From contig CAZFBD010000015.1 in NCBI GenBank assembly GCA_964517125.1, forward strand, positions 1-64,000: 64,000 bases of DNA. The letters run 5' to 3'. The notes beneath the pieces were generated by a model, which was not told the DNA's origin, searched no databases, and saw only the letters and a program-made list of their open reading frames with translations. The translations under genes were made by a program, and so were the position numbers. Within the stretch, counting starts at the first letter, position 1. Each line of letters opens with the position of its first letter. The stretch is from SHLQ01 sp964517125. Its GTDB lineage: Bacteria > Actinomycetota > Acidimicrobiia > Acidimicrobiales > SHLQ01. Shown here piece after piece: positions 26,002 through 34,316 of this stretch.

Positions 26002-27021
26002 ATGGACGGACTCGAAGAGCTTCGGGCGCGCCGCGACGCAGCCCAGGCTTCGGGCGCTCCGGCTCGGCCACAGCGGCCGTCCGGCGAACTCGACTTCTCC
26101 ACGATGTCGCTCGTTCGGGCCGACCTGGCCAACATGGACTTGAGCGGAGCCGATCTGAGCGGATGTGACATCTCGGGATCGGATCTGACCGGCACTCGAC
26201 TTGTGGGAGCGAACCTCACCGACACGATCATGCACGGTGTCGACGCCTCGGGGGCAGAGTTCCTCAGCGCAACGATGGACCGGGCGAATCTCACGGACGC
26301 CACACTGAACGATGCAGGCTTTGGCCGGGTCTCGGCCGTGGGCGCGCTGTTCTTCGGAGCCGACGCTTCCGGCACGACGCTCACCGGAGCGACGCTCACC
26401 GGAGCGGACATTCGCACGGCAAACCTCTCTGGGAGCCGGCTTCGCGAGGCAGATCTTGAGGGCACGTTGTTCGATGGTGCGTCGCTCGTCGGCGTCGACT
26501 TCACCGGTAGTCGCGTGCCGGGCGCCTCGTTTCGAAACACCGATCTTGCAGGCACGAAGTTCACCAAGGTCACCGACTACAAGGACGCCTGCTGGATCGG
26601 GGCCGAGCTGCACAACGCCGACTTCACCGGCGCCTGGCTTCTTCGCCGCCATGCCCACGACGAGAACTACCTGGAAGAGTTCCGCACACAATCGACCGCT
26701 CACGAATGGCTCTATCAGCTGTGGTGGGTGACGTCGGACTGCGGACGCTCCCTGGCCCGATGGACGGCGTGGACCGTCGTCATTGCGCTGGCCTATTCGT
26801 TTGCGTACAGCACTGTGGACATTGACTGGGGTGACCACGAGACCGCCTTCTCGCCCGTCTACTACAGCGTTGTCACGTTCACCACACTCGGGTATGGCGA
26901 TGTCCTGCCCGGGTCGGTTCCCGCCCAAGCCATGGCGATGTCAGAAGTCGTCTTTGGCTATTTCAGCCTTGGGGGGATGATGAGCATCCTCTCCGACAAG
27001 ATTGCTCGAAGAGCGGGGTAG
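26002..27021 (+). CDS. Pentapeptide-repeat protein fused to a two-helix potassium channel
   Basis: About residues 25-200 are pentapeptide repeats (SLVRADLANMDLSGADLSGC, GATLTGADIRTANLSGSRL), which build a right-handed quadrilateral beta helix. The C terminus is an ion-channel module: helix 1 WTAWTVVIALAYSFAYSTV, a pore helix, and the filter TTLGYGD within VTFTTLGYGDVLPG, then a second helix (EVVFGYFSLGGMMS). The filter is the potassium-channel type. The ATG at 26002 follows GGAAG; an ATG at 25981 would add 7 residues. It ends 6 bases before the HDOD gene, so the two are probably co-expressed. Confidence 0.85.
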   Translation: MDGLEELRARRDAAQASGAPARPQRPSGELDFSTMSLVRADLANMDLSGADLSGCDISGSDLTGTRLVGANLTDTIMHGVDASGAEFLSATMDRANLTDATLNDAGFGRVSAVGALFFGADASGTTLTGATLTGADIRTANLSGSRLREADLEGTLFDGASLVGVDFTGSRVPGASFRNTDLAGTKFTKVTDYKDACWIGAELHNADFTGAWLLRRHAHDENYLEEFRTQSTAHEWLYQLWWVTSDCGRSLARWTAWTVVIALAYSFAYSTVDIDWGDHETAFSPVYYSVVTFTTLGYGDVLPGSVPAQAMAMSEVVFGYFSLGGMMSILSDKIARRAG

Positions 27022-27027
27022 AAGCAC

Positions 27028-27876
27028 ATGTTGATCAAGAGTCGAAAGAAGAACCAGGCCGACCAGGGCGGGTCCGTCCTGCGCGAGGCCCTGGGAGACG
27101 TCGACATTCCGAGCTTTCCTGGTGTCATCCTGGACACACTCGAAACGCTGCGGGACCCCGAGGTCTCTGCGCATGCTGTGGCCGAGTCGCTTCGCCCCGA
27201 CCCCGGTGCCACCGTTCGCCTGCTCCGGCTGGTGAATTCGGCGGCATACGGGCCCGCGCAGCCGGTTCGCAGCGTGTCCCAAGCTGTCGCCATCGCCGGT
27301 CTCGGCACGGCGGAATCGATGCTCCTCGCAGTTGGCGTGAAGGTGGCGCTTCCCAATGTCGACGTCGACGGGCTGGACCAACGCCGGTTCTGGCAGGCAG
27401 CGGCTCGACGTGGCGCGCTCGCCAAGGCCTTCGCAGAACAGTTGCACCCGGCGACCGCTGGTGAGAGTTTCACCGCTGGTCTCCTGCAGGACATGGCGGT
27501 TCCGCTTCTCGCGATCGCACGGCCCGAGTATCGGCCCGTGCTTCGTGAATGGCACGGCGAAGGCGGCGACCTGGCGGTTATGGAGGAGGCAACCTTCGGG
27601 TGGAGCCACGACAGCGTTGCTGCAGAGTTGTGCAACGCCTGGGAGTTGCCAATCAACCTGCAGAACGCGATCGGCGGGCACCACGGCCACCTCGACTTCG
27701 TGGCACCCCCGGCCGTCACCCTGTCTGCGCCATTGCGCGAGGTTCGGTCTCAGGAGGCGCTCGAAGAGGTCATCATTCTTGCGACGGAGAACTACGGAAT
27801 GAACCCGGACGCAACCCTCGAACTGGTGCTGTCAGCCGAAGACGATGCAGCGGAGATCGCGCAGCTCTTCACCTGA
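27028..27876 (+). CDS. HDOD domain protein
   Basis: A 282-residue stand-alone HDOD protein. The core LRPDPGATVRLLRLVNSAAYG and SVSQAVAIAGLGTAESMLLA match the HDOD family, which is found in signalling proteins tied to motility and cyclic di-GMP. A second half around residues 120-230 keeps the helical HD-like fold (FTAGLLQDMAVPLLAI, HDSVAAELCNAWELP). Metal-binding HD motifs are not intact. It follows the channel gene by 6 bases; the HDOD-GGDEF gene is 2 kb upstream, so this region carries two related sensors. Confidence 0.88.
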   Translation: MLIKSRKKNQADQGGSVLREALGDVDIPSFPGVILDTLETLRDPEVSAHAVAESLRPDPGATVRLLRLVNSAAYGPAQPVRSVSQAVAIAGLGTAESMLLAVGVKVALPNVDVDGLDQRRFWQAAARRGALAKAFAEQLHPATAGESFTAGLLQDMAVPLLAIARPEYRPVLREWHGEGGDLAVMEEATFGWSHDSVAAELCNAWELPINLQNAIGGHHGHLDFVAPPAVTLSAPLREVRSQEALEEVIILATENYGMNPDATLELVLSAEDDAAEIAQLFT

Positions 27877-27910
27877 CAGCACACAGTCGAACGCCCATGG
27901 GCAGGCCGCG

Positions 27911-29080
27911 TCACCGGAGCACGATGGCGCTGCGTTCCTCCTCGAATCGGCGGGTGGCCTCGTCGACGGCGACCAGTTGCTTCTCGGCGAGGGACGGCCT
28001 GCTTGAGCGGGCGCGTTCAGCCGCGTTGACCAACGTGTCGACCTGTCCCTGGAACCGGGGCATCACGTGTCGGGCGAGAAGTTCATAGCTCTTCTTCGTC
28101 GCTTCCGAGTTCGCCCAGTTGTGCGCCAGCGTCAGGTAGGCCCCAAAGCCGCCGTTGGATTGCTCGAGCAGTTCTTCGATCTGGGCGATGGCCATGTCGG
28201 GTGTACCAACCACCCCGAGACCACCGTTCACGAAGTCGATCATCTCGTCGAGGTTGCCGCCGTCGACCGCCATCTGCGGAAACGCAGCCACGTTCTGGAA
28301 GTAGCGGAACCACTGCTCCATGCCGTACTTCACATCGCGCCGTGCCTCTTCCTCGGTCTCGGCCAGATGCATGAGACCAACCAGACGCCATGAGGCACGG
28401 TCGGCGACCTGGTCGTTCTGTGCAGCGACCTCCTCCTGCACGCTCCAGTGGTGGGCCAGTACGTCCATGCCAATGGACACCGTTGCGCCAAGCGACAGAA
28501 CTCCGGCCCCGTACTTGCCGGCCAGCTTTGCCCCAGATGGCGAGGCGACCGCAGCGATCGCCACATCGAAAAGCGGGTCCGAGTAGGGTCGCAGGTGCAG
28601 GCGTGCGTCGTTCAGAACGAGGTGATCAGAGCGATGGCTGATGGGCTCTTCGCTCGTGAGGAGATGCATGAGGATCGCCATGTGATCCTCGAGGAGCGGC
28701 CGCATTTGTGATGGTTCCAGACCAAGCATTGACGCATCGGTGGGCAGCGCTCCGGGCCCGAGGCCCATCATGATTCGCCCACGGGTCAGATGGTCGAGCA
28801 GGACCATTCGCTCGGCCACCCACAACGGGTTGTGGTACGGCAGCGACACAACACCGGTACCCAGCTTGATGTGCTTCGTGCGGGCCGCGGCCGTTGCAAT
28901 GAAGATCTCGGGGGATGCGATGATCTCGCTTCCCGCCGAATGGTGTTCGCCGATCCAGGCTTCATCAAAGCCCAATCGGTCCAAGTGTTCGAGCAGTTCC
29001 AAGTCGGACTCGAGCGACAACGTCGGGTTGTGCTCGGGCGGATGGAACGGCGCCATGAATGTGCCAAAACGCAAACGCAT
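27911..29080 (-). CDS. LLM-class flavin-dependent monooxygenase
   Basis: Luciferase-like TIM-barrel enzymes use reduced flavin and oxygen to oxidise small organics. The product (389 residues) opens MRLRFGTFMAPFHPPEHNP and has DEAWIGEHHSAGSEIIASPE, KLGTGVVSLPYHNPLWVAER and GRIMMGLGPGALPTD, all typical of the bacterial luciferase superfamily and most like the alkanal/limonene-type group. The ATG at 29080 is chosen because the homology starts there and GAAGGGG lies 8 bases before it. It follows the amidase gene by 106 bases on the same strand and may belong to that catabolic operon. The substrate is unknown. Confidence 0.85.
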   Translation of the reverse strand: MRLRFGTFMAPFHPPEHNPTLSLESDLELLEHLDRLGFDEAWIGEHHSAGSEIIASPEIFIATAAARTKHIKLGTGVVSLPYHNPLWVAERMVLLDHLTRGRIMMGLGPGALPTDASMLGLEPSQMRPLLEDHMAILMHLLTSEEPISHRSDHLVLNDARLHLRPYSDPLFDVAIAAVASPSGAKLAGKYGAGVLSLGATVSIGMDVLAHHWSVQEEVAAQNDQVADRASWRLVGLMHLAETEEEARRDVKYGMEQWFRYFQNVAAFPQMAVDGGNLDEMIDFVNGGLGVVGTPDMAIAQIEELLEQSNGGFGAYLTLAHNWANSEATKKSYELLARHVMPRFQGQVDTLVNAAERARSSRPSLAEKQLVAVDEATRRFEEERSAIVLR

Positions 29081-29186
29081 TTCTGTTACCCCTTCTGGAT
29101 CTCCCACCGATCGCCGTCAAGGCTGTGACCTTGGTCACTTCGCGAACCTAACGCGCGTTTGTGCGAGCGTCGAACGCGATTGGTCG

Positions 29187-30506
29187 TCAGTCGGCCAGCA
29201 GCTGTTCGGCGAGATCCAACAGCACCCGTTCGCTTCCTCGAGTTGCCGACAGCTGCACCCCGATCGGCAGACCCTCGTGGCTGCGGCCGGTCGGCACCGA
29301 AATCGATGGCCAGCCCGACACGTTGAACAGATAGTTGTACGCAAAGATCTCGTCGTTCAAGCGGAGGTACTCGTCGAGATCGTCGACGTCGCCGGCGAGC
29401 TTTCCGATTGGAATCTTGACTCGACCGAGCGTTGGCGTGAGGAAGACGTCGACATCGTGGAGGGCCCGTTCCAGTCGCATCGTGATTTCGCCCTGCGCCA
29501 CGTAGGCCCCATCGATCTCCGAGATCGGGAGTGCTCGCAGGTGTGCGAGAGCGGTGCGTGTGAGCGGCTCGAGAGTGTCGGGCCCCTCGACCGCTCCAGC
29601 TGCGACCAGTCGGTCGACGTCCAGGGCGATCCATCGATGGAACAGCGGGTAGAACGTGTCCATCAGCTGCTGGTAGTCGACGGGCGGTGGCACCATGACG
29701 ATCTCGTGCCCCATGGAACGAAGCTCCTCGGCGGCCTGCATGGTTGCGTGCACCACCTCGGGATCGGTGTCCTCGCCCGCCCAGTGGTCGGTGTTCACCG
29801 CAATGCGCAGCGGGCGATCTGTTTCGACATAGGGCCCGGACCCCAGAACGTCGAGAAACAGTCGGCTGTCACGAACCGAACGGCTCAGGACGAACTCGTT
29901 CGCAATTCCGCCCCACCCGCCATCCTCGAGCAGAACTCGGTGCATCCCCGGTTTCAGCCCAACGACCCCGCACACTGCCGCCGGAATGCGGATGGATCCA
30001 GCGCAGTCGCTGCCGTGGGCAACCGGCACGATTCCAGAGGCCACCGCTGCGCCGGCGCCACCCGAAGACCCGCCGGGGGACAGCGATGGGTCGTGCGGAT
30101 TCCGTGAGATGCCGTGCAACGCGCTTTCGGTGGCTCCATGCTGCACGAACTCGGGCGCTGCGGTCCGGCCAAGGATCTGCGCTCCAGCGTCTTGCAGATG
30201 CTCGACGAATCGGGCGGTCTTCGTCGCCCGCGTACCGCGGCCGAGCACACTGCCCATTTCGACCAGGCGACCGGCCTCGGCCGACCCGTAGTCCTTGCAC
30301 AGGAACGGGACGCCTGCGAGGGGTCCGTCGGTCGAACGAACCGGTGTGGGGTCGTCGAACCACTCGACCACGGCGTTCAACGTGGGGTTGACCTCCTCGT
30401 AGCGTTCGCGTGCGCGATCACGGAGTTCGTCGGGGCTGGTCTCACCGGAGCGGACACGAGCCGCCAGATCGGTTGCGTCGAGGGTCACGTACTCGTCGAG
30501 GTTCAT
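29187..30506 (-). CDS. Amidase signature family hydrolase, IaaH-like
   Basis: The 439-residue product is an amidase-signature enzyme. The catalytic lysine is in VPFLCKDYGSAEAG, the Ser/Gly stretch is SPGGSSGGAGAAVASG, and the nucleophile-bearing segment is HGSDCAGSIRIPAAVCG (usually DxGGSIR; here CAGSIR). The gene overlaps the upstream flavin amine oxidase by 4 bases (ATGA), so the two are made together. In auxin biosynthesis such an amidase (IaaH) hydrolyses the amide made by tryptophan 2-monooxygenase (IaaM). The pairing suggests hydrolysis of an amide produced by its neighbour; the exact substrate is not visible. Confidence 0.88.
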   Translation of the reverse strand: MNLDEYVTLDATDLAARVRSGETSPDELRDRARERYEEVNPTLNAVVEWFDDPTPVRSTDGPLAGVPFLCKDYGSAEAGRLVEMGSVLGRGTRATKTARFVEHLQDAGAQILGRTAAPEFVQHGATESALHGISRNPHDPSLSPGGSSGGAGAAVASGIVPVAHGSDCAGSIRIPAAVCGVVGLKPGMHRVLLEDGGWGGIANEFVLSRSVRDSRLFLDVLGSGPYVETDRPLRIAVNTDHWAGEDTDPEVVHATMQAAEELRSMGHEIVMVPPPVDYQQLMDTFYPLFHRWIALDVDRLVAAGAVEGPDTLEPLTRTALAHLRALPISEIDGAYVAQGEITMRLERALHDVDVFLTPTLGRVKIPIGKLAGDVDDLDEYLRLNDEIFAYNYLFNVSGWPSISVPTGRSHEGLPIGVQLSATRGSERVLLDLAEQLLAD

Positions 30507-32164
30507 GGGTCCGGCAACTCCATCGGTCCGATCTCGGGGTAGACGTCGCCGGGTCCGGGGTTGTCGCTGGCCGTGGTGCCGCCGAACTGTCGCATGATTC
30601 CCCAAACGGCGTTGAGCGTCGTGTGCACCGCGCCTTCGGCCCATCCCGGTGTCCAACTGACATCGTCTCCCGCGAGGAAGACCCCACGTTGGGCAGCAGG
30701 GAGGTCATCCTGCAGAAAGTGACTGTGCATTCTGCGGTTGTAGCGATAGTGGCCGGGCATGGCGCCCTTGAAGGCGCCAAGGAAGTGCGGGTCCGATTCC
30801 CAGCTCACGGTGATTGGCTCGCCGATGATGTGGCTTCGGATGTCGGTCTCGGGGTAGATGGCTTCGAGGGTGTCGATCGCAAGCTTGGCTCGTTCCTCGG
30901 CCGACTTCGCCAGAACCTTCATCGCGTCGCTCGCCCACGCGTAGCTCAGCAGGATCACGGCAGGTTCGTCGTCGCCGTTGTCGATCAGGTACGTGCCCCG
31001 GGTGTTGCGATCGGTCAGCGTCATGCTCATCGGCGGGCGGCCGGTCTCGGGATCGTTCTCCTTCCAGAACGGACGGTCGACCATCACGAACGTCTTCGAC
31101 GACTGCATGTACCTGGTCCGGTCCAGCGCCATCCAGACCTTCTGACTGAACAGCGACTCCTCGACGTCGATGGCGGTCGTGAGCAACCAGCTCTGCGTGG
31201 TGACGAGCACGGACTCGAACGCCTGCCGGGCGCCCCAGCGGTCGACGACCTCGATGCCTCCGTCGCCCACCCGACGCAGCGCCTTCACCCCCGGACGAGG
31301 CGCACCCGAGTGCAACGAGGACAGCGAGGTCCCGCTGGGCCAGTGCACCATCGTGTCGGGCTCGTGCTCCCAGATGCCTCGCGGGATCTGCTCGGCCCCA
31401 CCCACGATGAATCGCTGGTCATCTTCGAACCCAGCCATGACGACCCGGAGGATCTCAAGCATCGAATTGGGAAAGTCGCTGTCCCAACCGCCGGTGCCGA
31501 ATCCCACCTGTCCAAACACCTCACGATGGCGATAGCTGAGCTTCGAGAAGGCCGGCGATGTGGCAAGGAAGTCGTAGAAGGTTCGGTCGTCCCACGCTTC
31601 AACCAGTGGATTCCACAGCGCCTTCAACGCCCCCACGTCGCGGCGACGCATGGCGCCCTGCACCGCAGAAAGGTGCGATCCCTCTTCGAGTGCTGCGTCC
31701 CAGGCTTCGGCGACTTCGCGGAACAGCGGCGGCAGATCATCGAGCGTGTGCCCGAAGTACGACTCGCCCTCGAGATCCACGACCGTGGTGGGGGCCGCAG
31801 CGGTCAATGGGTTGGGGAAGTCCCGGCTCTCCAAACCAAGCAGATTGATGTAGTACCACAGCGCGGTGGAGCTCAACGGAAATCGCATGCCGCCAAGCTC
31901 AGCCACGATGTGTGGAGCGGCGCTGAACGGCTCCGAGCGCAAACGACCACCGATGCGGCCGATCTCGTAGATGACCGGACGCAGCCCCACCTTCATCAAC
32001 TCGTGTGCGGCGACGATGCCGGCGATGCCGCCACCGACGATGGCAACCTCGGTACCCCACGCGGACTCCGGGATCGTTCCGATACCCGAGGGGTGCGTCA
32101 GCCATCCTTCGAAGTCGAAGGGGAAGTCGGGTCCGAATGCGGTGAGAGAGCCTGGTATGGACAC
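30503..32164 (-). CDS. Flavin-containing amine oxidase / amino acid 2-monooxygenase-like protein
   Basis: The FAD-binding Rossmann motif VAIVGGGIAGIVAAHEL lies at about residues 40-56, followed by GRIGGRLRSEPF and AELGGMRFPLSSTALWYY. This last stretch is shared by tryptophan 2-monooxygenase (IaaM), lysine 2-monooxygenase and related amino acid oxidases. The C terminus PGWAEGAVHTTLNAVWGI is the usual amine-oxidase FAD contact. Length (553 residues) matches IaaM. The GTG at 32164 is chosen, 10 bases after the MFS stop; longer frames run into that gene. With the overlapping amidase it could convert an amino acid to an acid via the amide. The substrate is inferred. Confidence 0.82.
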   Translation of the reverse strand: MSIPGSLTAFGPDFPFDFEGWLTHPSGIGTIPESAWGTEVAIVGGGIAGIVAAHELMKVGLRPVIYEIGRIGGRLRSEPFSAAPHIVAELGGMRFPLSSTALWYYINLLGLESRDFPNPLTAAAPTTVVDLEGESYFGHTLDDLPPLFREVAEAWDAALEEGSHLSAVQGAMRRRDVGALKALWNPLVEAWDDRTFYDFLATSPAFSKLSYRHREVFGQVGFGTGGWDSDFPNSMLEILRVVMAGFEDDQRFIVGGAEQIPRGIWEHEPDTMVHWPSGTSLSSLHSGAPRPGVKALRRVGDGGIEVVDRWGARQAFESVLVTTQSWLLTTAIDVEESLFSQKVWMALDRTRYMQSSKTFVMVDRPFWKENDPETGRPPMSMTLTDRNTRGTYLIDNGDDEPAVILLSYAWASDAMKVLAKSAEERAKLAIDTLEAIYPETDIRSHIIGEPITVSWESDPHFLGAFKGAMPGHYRYNRRMHSHFLQDDLPAAQRGVFLAGDDVSWTPGWAEGAVHTTLNAVWGIMRQFGGTTASDNPGPGDVYPEIGPMELPDP

Positions 32165-32174
32165 GTCCGAGAAC

Positions 32175-33578
32175 CTACTCGCCGGCAGGGTGCTCCGAGG
32201 GTGGCTCCGGCTCGTCTTCACGAGAAGCGACCGCTTCGGCGCGGGCATGCTCCATCTTCTCCGTCGTGAGTCGCGTGCGGGCGAACGCGAACAGCACGAA
32301 GTGCGCGGCCCCGGCGATGAGCCACGGAAGGCGGAGAGCCGTCTCACGCGTCGTGATCAGCTCGCCAACGCTGATGATGACGCCAGCGAGGATGGCGCCG
32401 ATTGGCATCATTCCCCAGGCGAAGAATCTGTAGACGCTGTTGACTCGGCCAAGGAGCTCGTCGGGAATGACGGTCTGTCGCAGGCTCACCGTGATCACGT
32501 TCCAGAGCACGGCGGTGAACGTGAAGATGGCAAACAGCACCCACACCGCGGGCCAGACCGACGACAAGCCGATGGCGATCGTGATGAAGCCGCCGCCGAC
32601 GAGCGTGACGCCGAGGGACGGGCCCGACCCGATCCGTTCGGCCACCTTCGAGGCCGTCCATCCACCCACGACTCCGCCGACCGCTCCACCGGTGGACAGG
32701 ATCGCGAACTCGGTTGGGCTGGTCCCGAGCACCTCCTGGCCGTAGAGAACCAGAGTGGCCATGGCGAGTGTGCCAAGCAGGTTCAGGAAGCCGAGGATGA
32801 TCGCCATGGGCCGGAACAGGTCGTGGTTCCAGAGCCAGTGGAAGCCCTCGGCCAGCTCTGATTTCCACGGCTTGCGATCTTCGGTCGGAGGCGGCGTGGT
32901 GGGCCGCAGCATCGTCTTCGGGAGGATCAGCGAAACCAGGATGGCGGCGATGGCGAAGCTGGCTGCGTCCACAAAGAAGGGAACGGCGAACGCCACCACC
33001 AACAGGGCGGCAGCGAGCGGGGGACCGAGGAAGGTGTTCGCCACCATCTCGGCGCTCCACAACCGACCGTTGGCCCGTTCCAGATTCTCGGGAGCGACGA
33101 TTGCCGGCATGAAGGTCTGCGCCGCGTTGTCGTGCAGCACCTCGGCCATTCCCAGGAACAGCGTTGCAACGAGCACCATGGCGAACAGTGCGAAGTCCTC
33201 GTTTGGTGTTGCTGCGGCGTCGAGCTCGTCGGGGCTCAGCAGGGAGCCCTGCCGATTCAGCACGGCGAACGAAACGAAGAGGGTCAGGATCGCCCGGACC
33301 CAGTTGGCGCCAATCATGAGCCGTCGTCGGTCGCTGCGGTCGGTGATCACGCCAGCGGGAAGGGAGAAGAGCAGCCACGGAAGGCGTTGGACGACCGCCA
33401 CGAGCGCGATCAGGAATCCGTTGCGGGTGACCGCTGACGCAAGCCACGGGTAGGCGATGGTTCCGATGCCATCGCCGATGTTCGAGATGGTGCTCGCAGC
33501 GAAGAGCTTTGTGTACGCGGCGCCGAGTCGTCCCTTCGTTTTCGGTGTCGTCGACTGGTCCGTCTCGGCTTCAGTCAT
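32175..33578 (-). CDS. MFS transporter
   Basis: A 467-residue transporter with about 11-12 membrane segments, of the enterobactin-exporter-like MFS_3 type (AASTISNIGDGIGTIAYPWL, then VITDRSDRRRLMIGANWVRA in the conserved loop 2-3). The ATG at 33578 follows GGAGG and overlaps the regulator stop by 8 bases; an earlier frame adds 19 residues inside the regulator. It precedes the amine oxidase by 10 bases, so it may move the substrate or product of the oxidase-amidase pair. The direction of transport cannot be read from sequence. Confidence 0.88.
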   Translation of the reverse strand: MTEAETDQSTTPKTKGRLGAAYTKLFAASTISNIGDGIGTIAYPWLASAVTRNGFLIALVAVVQRLPWLLFSLPAGVITDRSDRRRLMIGANWVRAILTLFVSFAVLNRQGSLLSPDELDAAATPNEDFALFAMVLVATLFLGMAEVLHDNAAQTFMPAIVAPENLERANGRLWSAEMVANTFLGPPLAAALLVVAFAVPFFVDAASFAIAAILVSLILPKTMLRPTTPPPTEDRKPWKSELAEGFHWLWNHDLFRPMAIILGFLNLLGTLAMATLVLYGQEVLGTSPTEFAILSTGGAVGGVVGGWTASKVAERIGSGPSLGVTLVGGGFITIAIGLSSVWPAVWVLFAIFTFTAVLWNVITVSLRQTVIPDELLGRVNSVYRFFAWGMMPIGAILAGVIISVGELITTRETALRLPWLIAGAAHFVLFAFARTRLTTEKMEHARAEAVASREDEPEPPSEHPAGE

Positions 33579-34113
33579 TGTCGGCCTCCGGAAGCGTGGG
33601 GTGGTCGGTGGGGTAGACGGCGGCCACGAAGCCATACACGGTGTGGCCGGCGCGAGGGAGCGTGGTGAATCGCTTCGCCAGCTCGTTCACTTCCTCGAAG
33701 AAGCGTTCGGCGTCGGCTGCCGGAATCCGTGCATGGCGGATCGTGGAGAGTTCCGGTTCGTTGGGTCCAGCCTCGGCCACGGCCTGGTCGAGGAAGGAGG
33801 CCGCCATGGTCTGTTTGGCGACCTTCCCGACGATGACCGTTCGGCCCGTTCGACCGTAGAACCGTTCCTCGATGGCCCGGACCTTTCGGGTCCGCACCAC
33901 CTGCAGCAGCCCGGCATCGACGAGTTGGTCGACGTGGTACGCGACGGAGCTCTTGGGTCGGCTGAGGGCAAGGGCGAGCTCGGTCACGGTGGCGGCCCGC
34001 TCCAGCACGAGGTCCAGAATCTGGGTCCGGACCTCGCTGGCCAGTGCCTTCACCTGTTCGGGCGTCGTCACATGGACGTCGTCCGCCAGTTCATAGTCAG
34101 GATTGGTCGACAT
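33571..34113 (-). CDS. ArsR-like winged-helix transcriptional regulator
   Basis: The 180-residue product has a winged helix-turn-helix over about residues 20-75 (VKALASEVRTQILDLVLER, TVTELALALSRPKSSVAYHV, GLLQVVRTRKVRAIEERFYG), the HTH_20/ArsR type, then a C-terminal helical domain for dimerisation or ligand binding. No metal-binding cysteines are seen. It is the first gene of the regulator-MFS-oxidase-amidase operon and probably senses a pathway compound and represses its own transcription. Palindromic repeats lie just upstream. Confidence 0.85.
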   Translation of the reverse strand: MSTNPDYELADDVHVTTPEQVKALASEVRTQILDLVLERAATVTELALALSRPKSSVAYHVDQLVDAGLLQVVRTRKVRAIEERFYGRTGRTVIVGKVAKQTMAASFLDQAVAEAGPNEPELSTIRHARIPAADAERFFEEVNELAKRFTTLPRAGHTVYGFVAAVYPTDHPTLPEADND

Positions 34114-34147
34114 TCATCGAATGATCCAATTTTCCCGATCATACGTC

Positions 34148-34299
34148 AAGGTGCCTGGCACCATTCGCCATCAAGGTGCCAGGCCTGGATCCACAGGTGT
34201 ATCCACAGATCGTTGAAAAATCAGCAGATTCTTGGGTCAGATATCCACAGACCGTCGCACAAGGTGCCAGGCACTGTTGGGGTGGTTGTGCCAGGCACC
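34148..34299. repeat. Cluster of GGTGCC-W-GGCACC palindromic repeats
   Basis: Four copies of a short palindrome: AAGGTGCCTGGCACC at 34148-34162, a partial copy AAGGTGCCAGGCCT at 34173, AAGGTGCCAGGCAC at 34261-34274 and TGTGCCAGGCACC at 34287-34299. Each is a 6-base inverted repeat around a single T or A. The same element flanks the assembly gap near 46.5 kb. The cluster fills most of the 200-base gap between the ArsR-like gene and the ABC permease. It resembles a REP/extragenic palindrome family. Confidence 0.85.
34187..34249. other. Three DnaA-box-like sites
   Basis: GGATCCACA (34187-34195), GTATCCACA (34199-34207) and ATATCCACA (34241-34249) each differ from the DnaA box TTATCCACA at one or two leading bases, and lie in the same orientation within 63 bases around an AT-rich stretch. 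No dnaA, dnaN or gidA is near, so this is not an obvious origin; it could be a DnaA-binding or titration site, or chance within a repeat cluster. Confidence 0.45.
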
Positions 34300-34316
34300 G
34301 TTGGAGCTGGTAGTCG

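Noticed and set aside
34148..34299. CRISPR array
   Set aside because: The repeats are only about 15 bases, palindromic and irregularly spaced, with no unique spacers and no cas genes.
34114..34316. Chromosomal replication origin
   Set aside because: Three DnaA-like boxes alone are too few, and dnaA, dnaN, recF, gyrB and parAB are absent from the neighbourhood.
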